Assembly: GCF_963678635.1 (NCBI RefSeq)
Contig: NC_087065.1
Location: 37,411,888-37,475,887 of the forward strand
From: Symsagittifera roscoffensis
Taxonomy: Eukaryota > Xenacoelomorpha > Acoela > Convolutidae
Reading direction: 5' to 3'
Length of the DNA stretch: 64,000 bases
The notes beneath the pieces are model-generated. The model was not told where the DNA came from and ran no database searches. It worked only from the letters and a program-made list of their open reading frames with translations. A program made the translations under genes and the position numbers. Of this stretch, positions 12,441-26,289 are shown one piece after another. Every line of letters starts with the position of its first letter. Position 1 is the stretch's first letter.

Positions 12441-13951
12441 AAGGAGGTACGAAAAACTGTCGAGAAAGAAGACGTGTTCAAAAGCCTGGACGATTTCTGA
12501 AAAGTGTATCTCCAAATGGGCATCATGTGAAGATGTTGGAGCAAATGATTCCTCCACTTGCCCACATGAAGCAAAGAAAACATATTTCAAATTGAGAGCA
12601 CAAGAAGCTGACAAATAGCCACGCGGCGAGTTGATGTTTATAGCGGAAGAGTCAAGCTTTGCGGCGTATGTCAAATTTGAAATGAATAAAGCAAAGATTA
12701 AGTTCATACGAACTCAGATGATCTTAAGACTTCGAAATCATTTTTCTGGCCAGCAGTGTTCATGTTGGCAGCGGTCGACTTAGATTGGATGCAATCTGTG
12801 TAAATGGCAATAGGGGTACCGAGAAAAACAGAAATGAAATCCATTACAATCGGCTTTGCAGGTGTTAATAATCATCTGCACAGCAGAGTCCTCCTGAGTA
12901 GACTCAGGGAGTTATCGACCGAGCAATTTGTTGTTTGGCCACCATGAAGAATCTGATAGAGTCATTCAAAAAACCTAAAGAGTAGTATTTGCGCTATCAC
13001 CTGGATACTCTCAACTCGACGAAAAAGTTGAATTTTTCTATGGTATTATTTCGCAGTTAGCGGAAGGCAAAAATTGATGGATAGTTAGTTCCTGCACCCA
13101 ATGGTTGCAGCAGAAATTCCGAGACCGTTGACGGCAGAATTTTCGAAAGTGTGGTCTAACATATCGATTGCCACCAGAAAACTGAAGGCACATCCGTTAC
13201 ATTTAGCTAATTTTAACAAACATGAAGATATAAACGGAAGTGTGACGATAATCCAATCATCATTTTAATGCCAAACTATCTCCGGTTCTGCGAGGACGGA
13301 CACCCAAGAATTGAAAAATAGAAGAAGGATTTGATTTCAGAACGTGATAAAATTGAGGCATACTTTGAAACCTTGGTTTCGAGAATTACAGATTAAGATT
13401 CAGACCATTTATCAACGGGGAAAGGACCAACACATGAGTTGTGCAGCTCATCACGGCAAACCGCTGTTGTAACTCTGTTTTAAGAGCTACATGCAATTTT
13501 TGTGGTGGTTTTTCTGGGCTTCTGGAAAAGTTGCTTCACCCTAAAGCAACGTGCACGGATCATGGTGGGCCTCGCACATAGATATTTCGATTGAGAGGCG
13601 CCCAAACCATATAATCAAACCAGAACCATAAAAAGTTTGCCCTTGTCTCCTTAAATTTAAACAATAGGGATGGACAAATGTGATAGAGTTCCACCAAAGA
13701 TGCTTAAAAGGTTGTACGGTGCTGTCATAAATTGCACTGGAGGGAAATTGCTCAGAGCGAAGACAGCTGCATCGAAGATATACATTTGAAGTTCGCACTT
13801 CCGAAAGAGTTCAGAAAAACAGTCGCTGGACAGTATAAAATAGTAATCCGGGCGTCCTTGATAATGATTGGAGTAAAAATTTTCAATAAAAGGATTGCCG
13901 TACTGCTGAATGAGGTTGTGCAAACCTCTGGCTTGGTCGCTTCCTGCTACT
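12441..13951 (+). pseudogene. Decayed accessory polyprotein, second SGNH-like domain and beyond
   Basis: FFWPAVFMLAAVDLDWMQSV, ITIGFAGVNNHLHSRVLL and VVFALSPGYSQL mark the second SGNH-like domain. The rest, about 13300-13840, is only weakly recognisable. The final 105 bp (13846-13950) recur at about 16404-16511, on the far side of the duplicated block that follows. Confidence 0.7.
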
Positions 13952-16365
13952 GGATATGACGTCAGTGCTATCTTAAGGACATATGAAGGCGAAACACACA
14001 GCAAGCTCAGACAAAGCAGAGTAGAAGTTTCGATACGGCATTAGCCAACACATTGGGTAGGACACTATTCTTGTTTAGATGATCCGAACGAGAGAGTCAA
14101 ACGAAACGAACAAAGCAGTGAGATGTAAAAAGAAGGGGCCAAGCAGCCGTTAGATCTAGACCCCGTTGAGTGGACCGAGGCTGATGATGGAAAATTTAAA
14201 TTGTCAAGAGGATGATGATGATACTTAATGATGACGAATTGTCATTAAGTATTAATTACTTAATGTTGCACAAAGAGGGACGTTTCTGCAGGTTCAGCCA
14301 GAGCCGAGCAGCACGTTCGAGAACGTCGAACCTCATAACCCATCGACAGAATATTGATGCATTTCAGAGGATATGGAAAAAAGTGAATATTTGATGATGG
14401 ACTCTGTTTGTGAGGCGAGTTAAAAAGGCACTTGAAAAACAATTCAAGAAAACGGCCTGAAACGATATAATGAATGAGATGATTGGCCAGGAAGAGCGAC
14501 AGAAATCAACAATTTTCTCAATGTTGAGGGTGTACTGTGTTCGATACAAGACGGACAAGAGAAAGATCTATGATTTATCTACTACCCCAAAAACGCACAA
14601 AAACACGTCGTCACGGGTAAATTTGAGAATTGTGACATAACCTCAGCGCTAGCCTAATGACTTATGAAGGCGAAACACAAAGCAAATGAGAAAGCAGAGG
14701 AGAAAATTCGATATGAGCCTGGCTTGAGCCAAAACGCATTGGGTAGGAGACTAGATTTGTGTGTTTCGGGCGGTGATTCCAACGAGAGAGACAAAAAAAT
14801 TCTAAAGAAACAGAGGTCTATTTATTAAAACAGAGGTAAACAAGAAGAACGTTTCTGCAGATTCAAAACAAGCCGAGAAGCACGTTTGGGAACAGTGAAC
14901 CTCATAACGCATCGTCAGAAGAGTGATTCATTCCAGAGGATAAGGAGAATAATATTATTTAATGATTGACTCCAGGGAGAAAAGGTATCAGGGAGAAGAA
15001 AGACGGCAATGAGATGTTAAAACGAGGGACAAAGTAGCCGTTAGATCTAGACATTAATGAGTTGATCAAGGCTGATGACGGAAAGTTGTCAGGAGGAGAT
15101 GAAGATACTTAATGAAGACAATAAAATGTCATTAAGTATCAATTATTTAATGATACACAAAGAGGACCAGCAGAACCCGAGCAGCACGTTCCAGAACGTT
15201 GAACCTCATAACCCATCGTCAGATGGTTGATGCCTTCCAGGGAACATGGAGAAAAGTCATTACTTTATGACGGACTCTGCTTGTGAGGCGAATGAAAATG
15301 GCACTAGTGGAAAGAATAGACCGGAGGTTGATCAAAATCAGACAAGGAAATCGATTGTGAACTACAACAATCAAACAAACAGAAAATCTTTGACCCAATT
15401 TTTGGAAGTGGCTTTTTGTGAGTCCAGAAAGAGTTTAGTATGACGATTCAAGGCCTGGGTTGCAGAGCTTGAAATACTTCAAGAATCACAAACATTATCT
15501 TTTCTGAGCTGCCTGGGAAATTCATTGTTCATTCCATTCTCTAACGTCAACTTTACATCAGACGGGCTAAAAAGGCGATAATTTTTTCCGGAGAATTAGT
15601 GCAAGGGATGATTCACACTGAATGTGAAAAATGCAGAAGAATCATGTAGTTTAGAGGAAAAGACACACGAAGACCCTAAGAAACGAGACAGAGGAAGAGT
15701 GATAAAGTCATAATTTAACTTACCGATTGGTTATTGTCAGTTATTTTATTGTCAGTTGTTGTCAATTAATTTAAACTCACTGTCAGTTTTTTTATACAGA
15801 CACTAAGGCCAATTGCAATACCATAACTGGGGATATAGTGTTTGAACATCATTAGCAGCCAATTTTAGGAGAGAGTACAAAAAATAGATAGAGCGTCTGG
15901 AACGAGAACAAGTGTTTTCAGGAAATTCTTGGACCCTACCGATAATTTGAGATGCTCAGAAGTGGAAAGGATTTTGATACAGCTGGTCAAAACAGCTGAC
16001 CACCTAGCGCACAAAGAAAGAGAACACCAGCTTCAGGGTTGACTGCACCCTTTGGGTAAGTGGACGTGCAACTCTTCGGAACAAGTGCGGGGGAAATAGG
16101 GACAAGGACGGCACCGACGTCCGAGCCAACCCTATAAAATTGAGATGCCACGAGATGTTTTGGATAACCAGAGTGACGACATTCGGAGGCTTTTGTTTAA
16201 GATGAAAGAAATCAGGAATCCGGGAAGAGTTACCAATGTGATGATTTCATTGCTAACAAACAAGGAGACACGAAGCACTGAAACTGCGAGAGCTTTTTAG
16301 AGGCAATGCTAGTATACTTAGGGGAAAAACAATCAAAAATTAACTAGGGATGAGAGTGTAGCAAA
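13952..16365 (+). repeat. Duplicate of 8392-11892, minus 1.07 kb
   Basis: Begins with GATATGACGTCAGTGCTATC at the same point as 8392 and ends at the same point as 11892. It carries the same three tandem integrase-tail units (near 14280, 14850 and 15170) and the same SGNH fragment. Positions 10337-11411 of the first copy are missing; the breakpoints share ATAGAG, so a deletion between short repeats is likely. The block is flanked by 105-bp direct repeats (13846-13950 and about 16404-16511). No intact gene. Confidence 0.85.
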
Positions 16366-16403
16366 AATTTACAAAAGTAACCCGAGAGGTTTATGCACAA
16401 AAA

Positions 16404-19400
16404 TAGTAATCCGGGCGTCGTTGATAACAATTGGAGTAAAAAATTTCACTAAAAGACCTACCGTACTGCTGAATGAGGTTTTGCAAACCTCTGGCTTGGT
16501 CGCTTCCTGAAAGTTAAAGCTGAGACCTACAGCAAGTGAATTACGTTGTGAATTGGGTGAATTAAACTGTGACTTGATGTTAACATTGACATGAAAATGG
16601 CAACGGCCTAATGGAAGAAGAAGAGGGATTGGAGGCCCATGTTGTTTCATTACCTATTGCAGCAGACCCGTTCCGGAGCTGGAGAGGACAAGACGATAAG
16701 AAGATACGAGGCGGTGAGACACAACGCAGGTGGCATGCCACTACCAAATGACTTGAGCCTGACTATGAGAAATGATTATGATAATGGGAGTGTCAGTCAG
16801 TTTGTGTTTGTCAAGTATGATCCGGCAGTTATGTTCGCCTTCAACCATCCGAAAATGGAAACCTATAGGAGGCTGGTGCAGTACCTGTATCTGATCTCGG
16901 GGATTGACGGAACAATACTCAAATGGTGTGTTCAAAGTACACTCAGAGAATCCGGGAAAATTGCTTAACTTCATCTGATAACCAGTATACAGAGTTTGAA
17001 CTGAATGCAATCGTTGATGTGGATAGAGACATGTTGATATTGTGGAAATTTAGACCTACAACACGACGATTGGAGAGATGACAAGAATTCCGACTTTTTT
17101 AACAGCGTGCCAGAGGATTAGAAAGGAGACACAGGACTGGAAAGACTTAGAAGGACATCCTGAGGACTTAGGAGGACCTCTGATCAGTAGGCGTGGGTGT
17201 TTACGGACCTTGACTGAGAGTTTTTGAGACGAAGACAAGGCTGGCCGTTTTGTCGTGACGATGGATTTATGCATTGAGAGCAGAAATGATGCTGTGCTGT
17301 AGTATACGCAGTTTGCGGATTACGAAGAATCAATGAGATGAAGAATCAGTAAGGTGGTTACCCCAAGCCTGGGAAATGCGAGGAATTATGGGCCAAACAT
17401 TATGTTACAACGCATGCTATGAAGGGAGATCTTGGTTTGTAAGAGGAGGCTGCAATAATCTCTAACGAGAGAAAAAATGCATATTACTGGGAAAATTTTT
17501 TTTAATTATAGATGCTCTGGCGCCCATCGAAAGTGAATACATCAAAGTAACCCGGGAGGTTTATGTAAACAAGCTGCAGGCAGTGATTTAACTGTACCGA
17601 GTCTCCTAGCGGGAGAGATCAACAACGCCAAGCATTGACCCACGGGATCAAGATCAACTAGAGGCCAGGAACCAAATGACAGTCAAGGAGTTGATAATGA
17701 CAGAGAGAAACCAATGCATTAATGTCCAACTGCAAAGGACAAATTGGACATAACCTAAATAGAATGAGAGTCAACTTAAAACGAAGACTTGGTTATTGAC
17801 GAGAAACACCACTTTGAAGGACTGAGATCGAAAAGTTAGTGCATCATCATAATCATAAGAGCTGGAACGGCTCCGTCATGACTGGAGTGGCAATTCTGGA
17901 AAAAAATTGTCAGTAGTGCAGCGCTATAGGTCTCAATCAGTTTTAAAACTCGTCTGAATTGACCACAAATGCACGTAAATCTTAAGAAGATGTATAAGTG
18001 CGAGGAAAAAATGACAAAACTACTGATCAATTCCGCCACCTATTGGAGTAAGGTAAGACCTCAACAAACCAAGTGAATAGCAACAAACTGGTTTATCTGT
18101 CCGGAACAAGAAAAATGACAATGCGATCAAAATCAGCTAACGAGCGGATCATCGAAAACAAAAGAATCGTGAAAAAAAAACTGGGAAAGCAAAGATTAAA
18201 CCAGTACCTTTGGTTAAAAATGCACCCTAAAAATGAAACATCGGTTAAAGATGACACCAGGAATTTATGTTAAAGATGAAAAAGGCGGAAGATAAAGGAC
18301 AAGGAGATACCTCAAAGATGACTGAGATAATGATAGTGCCGCCTAATCTCATAGCCGCCTTAAAACTTGCTAGCTTTAAAACGAAGAAGAGCCAGTGTGG
18401 TGGGGGCACTATGATATTTTTAAGGATGAATCAGGGAAAACTGAGTGTTACGGACAGCTGATGCCTGTTGAACACATTTGGTCAACAGTGCCGGACTTCG
18501 TCGTGATAGGTCAACTTGCTGGCAAATTTATGGAAAATTTAGAAATTAGAAAATAAAAGACAGGACATTTAGTGGCTTTTGAATCAAAAAATGACAAAGG
18601 GAGTTATCTGGAAAGCACCCTCCGCTAAACGTCAACGCAAAAAAGCATATGAAACGTTGGTTTTCTCCAAAAGGCACTGGAGTAGCTTACCAATTTTTTT
18701 CTGGAGGGTAGTGGAATACAACATCCTCTGATTTATCCTCTGGTAGCGATATCATACAAAAAAATTGTTTTGCGACTAAGACTCACAGGATATTTGGCAT
18801 GATTATTTAGGGATGAGTATGACACTGATGAAAGCAAACGACCGAGAGACGAGAAAGTGATCTTGATGATTGCTCTTGGAGGCTTGATGATGGAATAATG
18901 AAAAACCTAAGACTCATGTTTGAACAGATATCAGCGTCAGCTCTGATCACAATGGCGAGGAAGGCGGCAAACCTGAACAAGAATTGTAATTAAATGCACT
19001 AACGGACATTTAACAAAGCAAGGCGTTGAGAGTAAAGATGAAAAAAAAACGAGTAAAGATGAAAGAAAAGTTGAGAGTAAAAACTAAGATGTTTCAGCAC
19101 GAAAAAGCACTCTTAATGAGATTCTGGGTTTTAACCGCGAGAGATAAAAATCCAAAACGGACTGGTAAAAAACAGCTGTCTCTAAGACAAACTCTGAGTG
19201 CAGAGCAGATTTTGGGTTGAGATTATCATACAAAATTCTGAAAACAAGACTAAAAATAGAGTGGGAATTGATGAAAAGATCATGGTACCTAAATCCTAAC
19301 TCGTACATGACTTTTAAAAAAACCTAGTACTGACTGCAACCTCGATTGAGAACCTTTTGAAATCTCGATTTTGAAGACTGCGATGATACAAAACAAGCGA

Positions 19401-19690
19401 TTGAGGATATTTTCCAAAAGAACACGATGAAAACCAAATCGAAAACAAAACTAGTGTTTGTATAGTATTTGATAGTCATGGGGAAACAGTAGTGAATCTA
19501 GTGACAGCACTGGTACATTACAGTGCGTTCGTTGCTTTAGAGTCACTTTTGAATCCAGAGCAAAAACATCCGAAAATGACAACCATTGGTGGGGAATTTA
19601 TTACGGTGGGTTGCAAGTCGATGAAAAAAATATTGAAAAGGTCTTTTATAAGAATTCACCTCTCCCAAATACCTAGGCAAGAGTAACCTA
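16404..19690 (+). pseudogene. Decayed accessory polyprotein, segments A3 to B
   Basis: At 16639-16968 a 109-residue piece reads LFHYLLQQTRSGAGEDKTIR ... LISGIDGTILKWCVQSTLRE, clearly segment A3. Further on come VYLSGTRKMTMRSKSA (18090), LMPVEHIWSTVP (18460), YDTDESKRPRDEKVILM (18820) and WELMKRSWYLNPNS (19265), the order of E1 segments A5 and B. Segment C is missing: at about 19730 the sequence jumps to an integrase tail. An AACCCGGGAGGTTTATG-type fragment is shared between 16374 and 17545. Confidence 0.75.
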
Positions 19691-19729
19691 GGCACTAGAT
19701 CTGATAAAACGGAAGTTTACAAAAAGAAA

Positions 19730-20340
19730 AGTTTCTCCGGGCTCAATAAAAGCCAAGCATCAGGTTGAGAACTTCGAACCTCTTAACTCGTTGTCAGAAG
19801 CTTGATGCTTTCCAAATAACGCGAAAAAAGGTGTTTTTTTTATTGATGGACCCGATACTTTGAAAAATACTGGGGAAATTAAGGTCGGGAATGAGAAGAG
19901 TGGGACAACCCTGAGCAGGACAGAATACTCAAGAAGACTGAACTGGACTTGTTGTTTGGATTGCAGGGGCGGCATTATGACAGAGGAAAGATTTGCTAAG
20001 AATTGAATTATGAAGCTTTTATGTTGGACACAAGAGATCTGAAGAAAATGGCAGAAGCGTAAGTGATTCTGGAAAAAATGGACGCCTCAAGAGACATGCA
20101 AATTGTGGAAACTCAGACAACGATTGGCTCGAGGATCGATCAAAATCAGAATTTCAGATCAATGATGAACTACATGAATCATACAAACGTAAACTAACTA
20201 ACCTGCGAGTTCTGGAATGGCTATACAAAATGACAAGAGACCCCAAAGAGACTAATGGGACGATCAAAGACGTTGAATGTGAGAGCATAAAATAAATCAA
20301 AAGTGACAAACTTGATACTTTCTTGTCTGCTCAGGAGGGA
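19730..20340 (+). pseudogene. Decayed integrase tail of another copy
   Basis: Starts with a GPY/F-end remnant (19735-19795) and continues DWLEDRSKSEFQINDELHES, then LTNLRVLEWLYKMTRDPKET and DVECESIK, a close match to the acidic extension in E1 (LTNLRVLEWLNEMTSDPEET). It marks the start of a separate decayed element copy that continues to about 25740. Confidence 0.82.
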
Positions 20341-20639
20341 CCATAAGCCTTCCAGTTGTTAAAATCAACCTGATATCTTATGAGCGATCGACAAAGACGT
20401 TGACAAAAATATCGCCTGGGAAGTGGTGCAATAATTACCTACACTGACAAAATATAGAATACAATGGCTTAATGCAACATGCGTGATCTTAAAACCATTC
20501 ACAACAAAATGACTTTACCCTCCAGAACAAATGAGAGAGAAATTTCGCGTTGCCTGGTTGGGAGCCGGAAGACTGGGCAACACCTGGTAGTATAAAATTG
20601 GAATCATCGATATTAATATCGGATGATCAATCAACGGGG
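20341..20639 (+). other. Linker between integrase-tail and macrodomain remnants
   Basis: No frame survives; colinear position suggests the end of the tail. A CTGGTTGGGAGCCGGAAGACTGGGCAACACCTGGTAG stretch at about 20550 resembles segment B (WGPEDWVKPGS), so some rearrangement has occurred. Confidence 0.45.
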
Positions 20640-20980
20640 CGTCGATGTGTATTTATATTCGTTTAGTTGGTGAAAGAAATCATTGCGATTGAAACAGATG
20701 ATTTCAAGGCAGAGATGAACGAAAGTTGTATGAAAAGGATTATGAAGAGTGCGTGTAGCATCACTGTCGCCAGCTGCGTCGCAAATACCAGGAAAATGAA
20801 ACTCATGCTCTTTAGTGGTAACAGCGACAGAAAAGACACATACGGACCACTAAAGCCACATAAAGCTGGTTTTATCTCTGACCAGGTTGAGAGACTTCTC
20901 TGTGATGAGACAATTGACAGAATTCTTTCTTGAAGTCTACGATCCAAATAGAGTCGACTGCATCCACATGATTTTTATGC
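20640..20980 (+). pseudogene. Decayed macrodomain of another copy
   Basis: Ends in EVYDPNR near 20940, matching the conserved LPVYDPNRG loop, and is followed by remnants of HPREL-like and TDI-like parts. Upstream a mostly open 88-codon frame (20667-20933) lies over the domain but does not match it throughout. Weak on its own; order between integrase tail and SGNH N-terminus supports it. Confidence 0.6.
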
Positions 20981-21487
20981 AATACTACATGTAATCATTA
21001 CTTACTTAAGTAAAATAACTTAAAATAACTTTTTTATAGGTTGATTGTATTTTTTGAGAATGAGACCTGAACATTTGTGCTATTATGACTAGATCACACC
21101 CATCTCATTTGATAAATTTGGTACTTTATATATAAATTGTTTTGGCTTTTTTGAGTGAATGGTGTTCGACAAGGTGTTGAAGATGTACAAAGGGTTTTAA
21201 AGTTTGGTTGACCTAGTTACACTGAAGGTTTTACGACCAACCTAAGGGACAGATCTAAACTATGGATTGTCAACCCTTTATTCATTTCCCAAAAAAATTA
21301 ATAGACACTTGCAATCCTATTTCTAAAACAAATCTTTTAGCTTGAATTTTTTATTAAACTTTTCTTAGAATGAAAAAAAGATGTGTGTGTAATGTTGATT
21401 GGTTCACAATTGTTCCAATAGAACCAGACTGATTGTCATTAATTAATTTCAAACACAACAACATCATCGAATCAAAACTATATAGAA
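20981..21487 (+). other. AT-rich spacer, no gene seen
   Basis: No ORF or recognised similarity. It occupies the position of the macrodomain-SGNH spacer. Confidence 0.5.
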
Positions 21488-22760
21488 TGGATAAATTAAT
21501 TAATGGATGATGGATGAAAAATGAACTTGTGGACCTGGCAGAGGCCTATGTGGGACAAGTGGTGGGTGTGGTCTATCGCCGGCGAGAGAAAGAGACTTAG
21601 ATCTGGACGAATCATCACTGTTGGGCACAACAATTGTGGGAATTGCCCAAGGAAGCCCTGCTGATGTCTGCTCATAGACAGCGAGGCGTAGTAGACCACC
21701 CAAATGAGTTTGATGAGGTCGAGAAATTGGGAAATAACCTAGCCATTGAACTTGGACTAGAGAGTACTAGGACATAACACCAGCCATGGTAGAAGCCTCT
21801 CATAACAAAAACTCGTTCCTAGACTGGCTATGATCCATGCAGAGATAAATGGCGAAGCTGCATAGACTAGTTCGCAGAATAGAGTAGCTGTGCCACCGTA
21901 ACGTTCTCCTCCACTCACAGAGGGCGAGAGTGGCGGAGAACGTTAAGAGAACGAGACCATTAAGGATACCATGGAGAAAACAGATGGGTTAGAAAAATGA
22001 GAAAGGAGGCTAGAAGAAATGTGAAGACTGAGATAAATGAAAAAGACTCTTCGAAGAAGCTGAAAAAAAAGCATGGATAAGAGATACAGCCTCTGAAGCG
22101 AGAGTACAGAGAACGAGCTGATCGCCTAAGAAGTGCAGACTCTTTAATATACGCAGAGGATGTCCCTGACTGGAATCCTAACTGTGGAGGTATTAACACC
22201 ACGTGAAATCAACCAGACAATTGGCATGCAAGTGGCCTCAAGATCTGGAAGACTTTGACGACTAGATGAGTTAGAGGTGGAGTATTTTGACATTGAAGTT
22301 TCGACAACTGAAGGAACGATCAACACACGAATAATCTCTACTATTTTGCTATATAGTTTAAAATTGGCTCTGGGATTAGTCACTGCAGTTCCACGATCGA
22401 AGAACAATACACCCCAAACCCTAATTGTATTCAGTTAATCAAGCTGATGCTCTGGATGTGGACAAGACCAGTGCCCGCTGCTCGTTGATATGGATCAGTT
22501 CCCGCGCCATAGCTCATGGATGAACAAGAGCTGATGAAGATAAATTCGGCTACAACAAGTTTCACTCTAGATGCCACACGGATGCTGGATGGTGTCAGGC
22601 TGTCAGTCAATGGTTAGTAACCAATGGAAGAAGTAGATTGGTTTATTAGGATTGAAATCATCTTCAACTCAGCAACTGTCTTGCAATCTGCATGTAATAA
22701 AAATAAATCACGAAGGAAGGAGGAGAGATAAAACAAACCTGCGCGATTTCTCAAAAGACG
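21488..22760 (+). pseudogene. Decayed SGNH accessory ORF of another copy
   Basis: Opens MDKLINGW, stop, MKNELVDLAEAYVGQVVG, matching the N-terminus of E1 (MDNFNMDELMDLAEAYVGPM) and supporting that start region. Then EALLMSAHRQRGVVDHPN and ELGLESTRT. The GDS-GTND core is deleted. The C-terminal block reappears at 22560 (SFTLDATRMLDGVRLSVNG). Confidence 0.78.
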
Positions 22761-22799
22761 AGCTCCTATTGGAAAACATGGCAGAATGATCAATCTAGT

Positions 22800-25740
22800 A
22801 AAACCGCTAGCACGTGTCAGAGAGAAGAGGACCTAATTTGAATTGGCAGCTCAAAAAAGTGGAGCAATCCATATTTGCAGCATACGACAACACCGAAATG
22901 AAAAAAAAAGATAACTTTCATAGTGAGCTCTATGTACGTGTAATTATGACAAAAGCACTCGACCTAATTTGGTTGCAGTCTCCCTCAATGGCCATAGGGG
23001 CAGATCATATAATCGTTCACGCGTCGAACGAACTTTGGTATCGATGGAAACGATCAAGACTTACGATCAAGAGAGAATAGGATGTGAGACGCATCTCTCC
23101 TGGCAAAACTGCACAAACTACAAGCAAATCAAGAAGATGGGTAAAAGTAATACCTTGCAGAAAAAAATCATAGCAGATGCAGCGACTAATTTCCTGTCTG
23201 TTTGGCTGTTTCCCGAACAAAATGGCATTTTTGGATCAGACTTGTTCGGTAGTGAAGCGCTGCAAGACGCAATCAGTAATGAAAACAGATCTTAAATGTA
23301 CACTTATGCAAAAAAACTCTTTTGAATTTGGACGAATGCAAGAGAGGGATGAAAAAATTACTCGAGAAACCTGCCACTGATGAGAGCTAGTTCAATTCAC
23401 TATCAAACTCACATACCGAAAAACGACGAGGGGGCGTTTCTGTCCAGAACAAGGAAAGAATAAAGCGACCGAAGTTGGTAACTCGTGTGACACTAGAGAT
23501 GAAGATCATGAGCCAGTGTGTGAACAGCATCTTGAGAGATTTGAAATCTTCAAGAACGAATCAGTAATAGGGATTTTTGCGGGACAGCTAACGCCCGTCA
23601 AGCACAATCTGATGCTAGTGTCGTGATAGGTGAACCTGCTGGCGGATATATAGAAAGTAGAAGATGAAAAATTTAAAAATCAGCCAGATTGCACCTTGTG
23701 CCTTCCTAGACAAAGGTGCCAAAGGATATTATCTGAACAACATCATTCGCGACAAATATATGCAGAAGAAATTTTTAGTTACTAGCTTCCTCGGATATGC
23801 CGATGAACGGGCAATGTTGTAAATTTATTTCGAGAAAGGACGGTGAACAGCCTCAAAATTTCGAGCACTGGTAGCCATACCAAAATAGAGGACTCGTTTG
23901 CAACTCAGAATCTTCTGGAGTCTAGGTGGATAAACTAGGAATCAGTTTGGCTCTGATGAATTAAAAAGATCCGAGAACTAGGAAATGTTCTTGATGATGG
24001 CTCTAACAAGGATGATGATATGTGAAAATGCTAGCGTAGCAAGAGCAAAAATGATAAACGCTCTCTAATTCTTAAGTCTCATGTTAAAACAGATATCAAC
24101 GACAGCTCTGACCACATGTGCAAAATTTTAGGAGGAAGGTCATGAGCTTGAGCAAACATTACTATTGCAGGCACTAATGGACATTCAACAAAGCAAGCTG
24201 TTATGAGTAAACATGAAAAAAAAAGAATAACTAGGACCTTTGAGGAAAACAGACAAAGTATCAAGTATCTTCAATAAGAAACTCTGGCTCCCGAAAAAAC
24301 TGATAGGAATACTAACGAAAACTAGTGATTACTGTGAAACATTGAGAAATATTTTAGTTTTAGTCCAGATTTGTCTGAACGGTGTACAATCCATTCATGA
24401 TCAAATGCAAGTGTGACTGCTTTTTCGATGAAAAAGTGGTGTTACTGAGATTATGGGTGGCCAGAGTAGCAATAGTTTGAAATATAGGAAATTCACAAAT
24501 CCAATTAGTTCGCTGAATACAAGAAGAAGTGACTGCCCCCTCTTCTCCGAAATGTAACAGCATCGTATAAATTGCAATGGGATTCTCAGATGAACTTTCG
24601 AGATCAAGCCTGATGATCGTGTGGGAATGGATGAAGCCATCATGGCTCCCAATTCCTAGAGCGAACATGGTTTTGCGGGTGAATCAATACGTTGAAAAAG
24701 AACTCAAAGCTGACAGCAATCTGAACACCAGGCTTGAACTAATGACTTTAGCATCTAGTTGCTATTGGGAGAAGACTAGCTGGTTTCCTTTTTGAGAACC
24801 GAAGACTGGATAAAACCTTTTAGCTGTCTGACAAGAATCTGTGAACTGGAACATCTTTTCTGTGGAGTTTCGATTGTCTGATGATATTCAGGAAACAACA
24901 TAAGCAATTGTTGATTTTGTTTGAAAATCTAACAATGAAAACTAAGATAGAAACGGAACTAGTAGAAGTTCATGGTGGAAGTTTGAAAAGAAGTTCATTT
25001 GATATGATGATGGAAACAGCAGTGATTTTGCAAGAGAGTAGCAGAAAAGATCGGTAGTTACGGGTTATATTATCAGTTGAGAGTTACCGAGATCTACAAG
25101 GATGGAACTCGAAACCCTACTGGATGCGTTAGGAGCTCGTAATCGGTGGAGTATCATGCTATCGCACGATGAATTATCTTGTGTCTTTTTGTTGCAGACA
25201 TGGTGGTACCTACTCTCTATGGTTTTTACAGACTTATCTCAATCTTTAAGGTGGAAGTGAAGAAGGCGATTGAATGGGTGTATGCTCATACGAGAGAGCA
25301 CAAGAGGTAAGAAGCGCCAACAAAAAGCAACTGGAAGATTTACTATGTTCCAAATACTTATATTTTTTCTGTATAAAGTGCAAAATTCTGGTTCATGGCC
25401 AAAATATCTGCTTGATGTGTGATTATGCTAAGAAAGATGATTATGCTGATGTTAAAAAAAAACAGCATGGCGTACAGCTCGAGTTTTTTTGTCCACTAAA
25501 TTACGACTAAGACAGCAGTGAAGAGGAAATCGATGTCAACTGACAGCGCGCGAGAAAGAATCCCGTGGCGCGAGAAAAATTGCATAGAAGCGTGACATTC
25601 TGCCTCCTCAATAGCTTCTGCAGAAACAAGGAATACTCAGTAGATCCCCTGAACCTGTTTTTAAAAAGAGTGTCGCAGAACTAAAGAGTTCGAGGATTGA
25701 TGTGGTGCAAGACACAGAAGCTGAGAGAGCGGAGTCGATG
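22800..25740 (+). pseudogene. Decayed accessory polyprotein, A1 to C
   Basis: Starts VSERRGPNL ... KKVEQSIFAAYDNTEMKKK, which bridges what E1 splits with a TAA (HVKERIYPNL ... KKDETIFAAYDKAEMRK). This is independent evidence that the SGNH ORF and segment A1 were one frame. Segment B pieces follow at 23560-24780 (FSDELSRSSLMIVWEWMKPS) and segment C at 25090-25700 (LDALGARNRWSIMLSHDEL). Large internal deletions and many stops. Part of it (23629-24411) is copied at the right edge of the window. Confidence 0.78.
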
Positions 25741-26289
25741 TCCTGAAAAAAAAATAGAAATGTTGAAATAGCCGAGCGTTAAGATGGAAAAACAATCAGA
25801 AAATTTTATAATTTCAGAACTTCGAATAAAAAAAGTAAAAATATCAAAAAAAATGATCAACCACAAGAAATTGTGTTTTGAAATTGTTTTCAAAACTCAC
25901 AAGAGCGAATTATCTGTTTTATAAGATTTTTAAAATGTTAATTCAAACGTTTTTGTACATTTTGTGCATCATTAGGTTTAAAGTTTCTTTACAATATTTA
26001 TAAAACGATCAAAGATCTGAAAAAACGAAAATCATGTCTAAAAGTGCTCATTAATTTTTTTCACCAATCAAATTTAAACAACTGTACTTACATAGTAATT
26101 TACGTAAACATTAATAAAATTTTTTTGTAAATTTCTTAGAGTTTTTAGTTTTTTGCTCTTAGATTGCAATAAAAAGTCGATTTGGGAGCATTTTCCTATT
26201 CTGACATGACAATTTATTGAAAATTAGCCATGTTATACATGGACTATATTTTAGTGTTAATTCCCGGCTCTTGAGTTCATCGCGTGTGT
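25741..26289. other. AT-rich stretch, no gene
   Basis: The first part still resembles the E0 3' UTR (near 25790, TTTATAATTTCAGAACTTCG). The rest, with long A/T runs, leads to the Penelope-like element. No LTR is recognisable. Confidence 0.55.
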
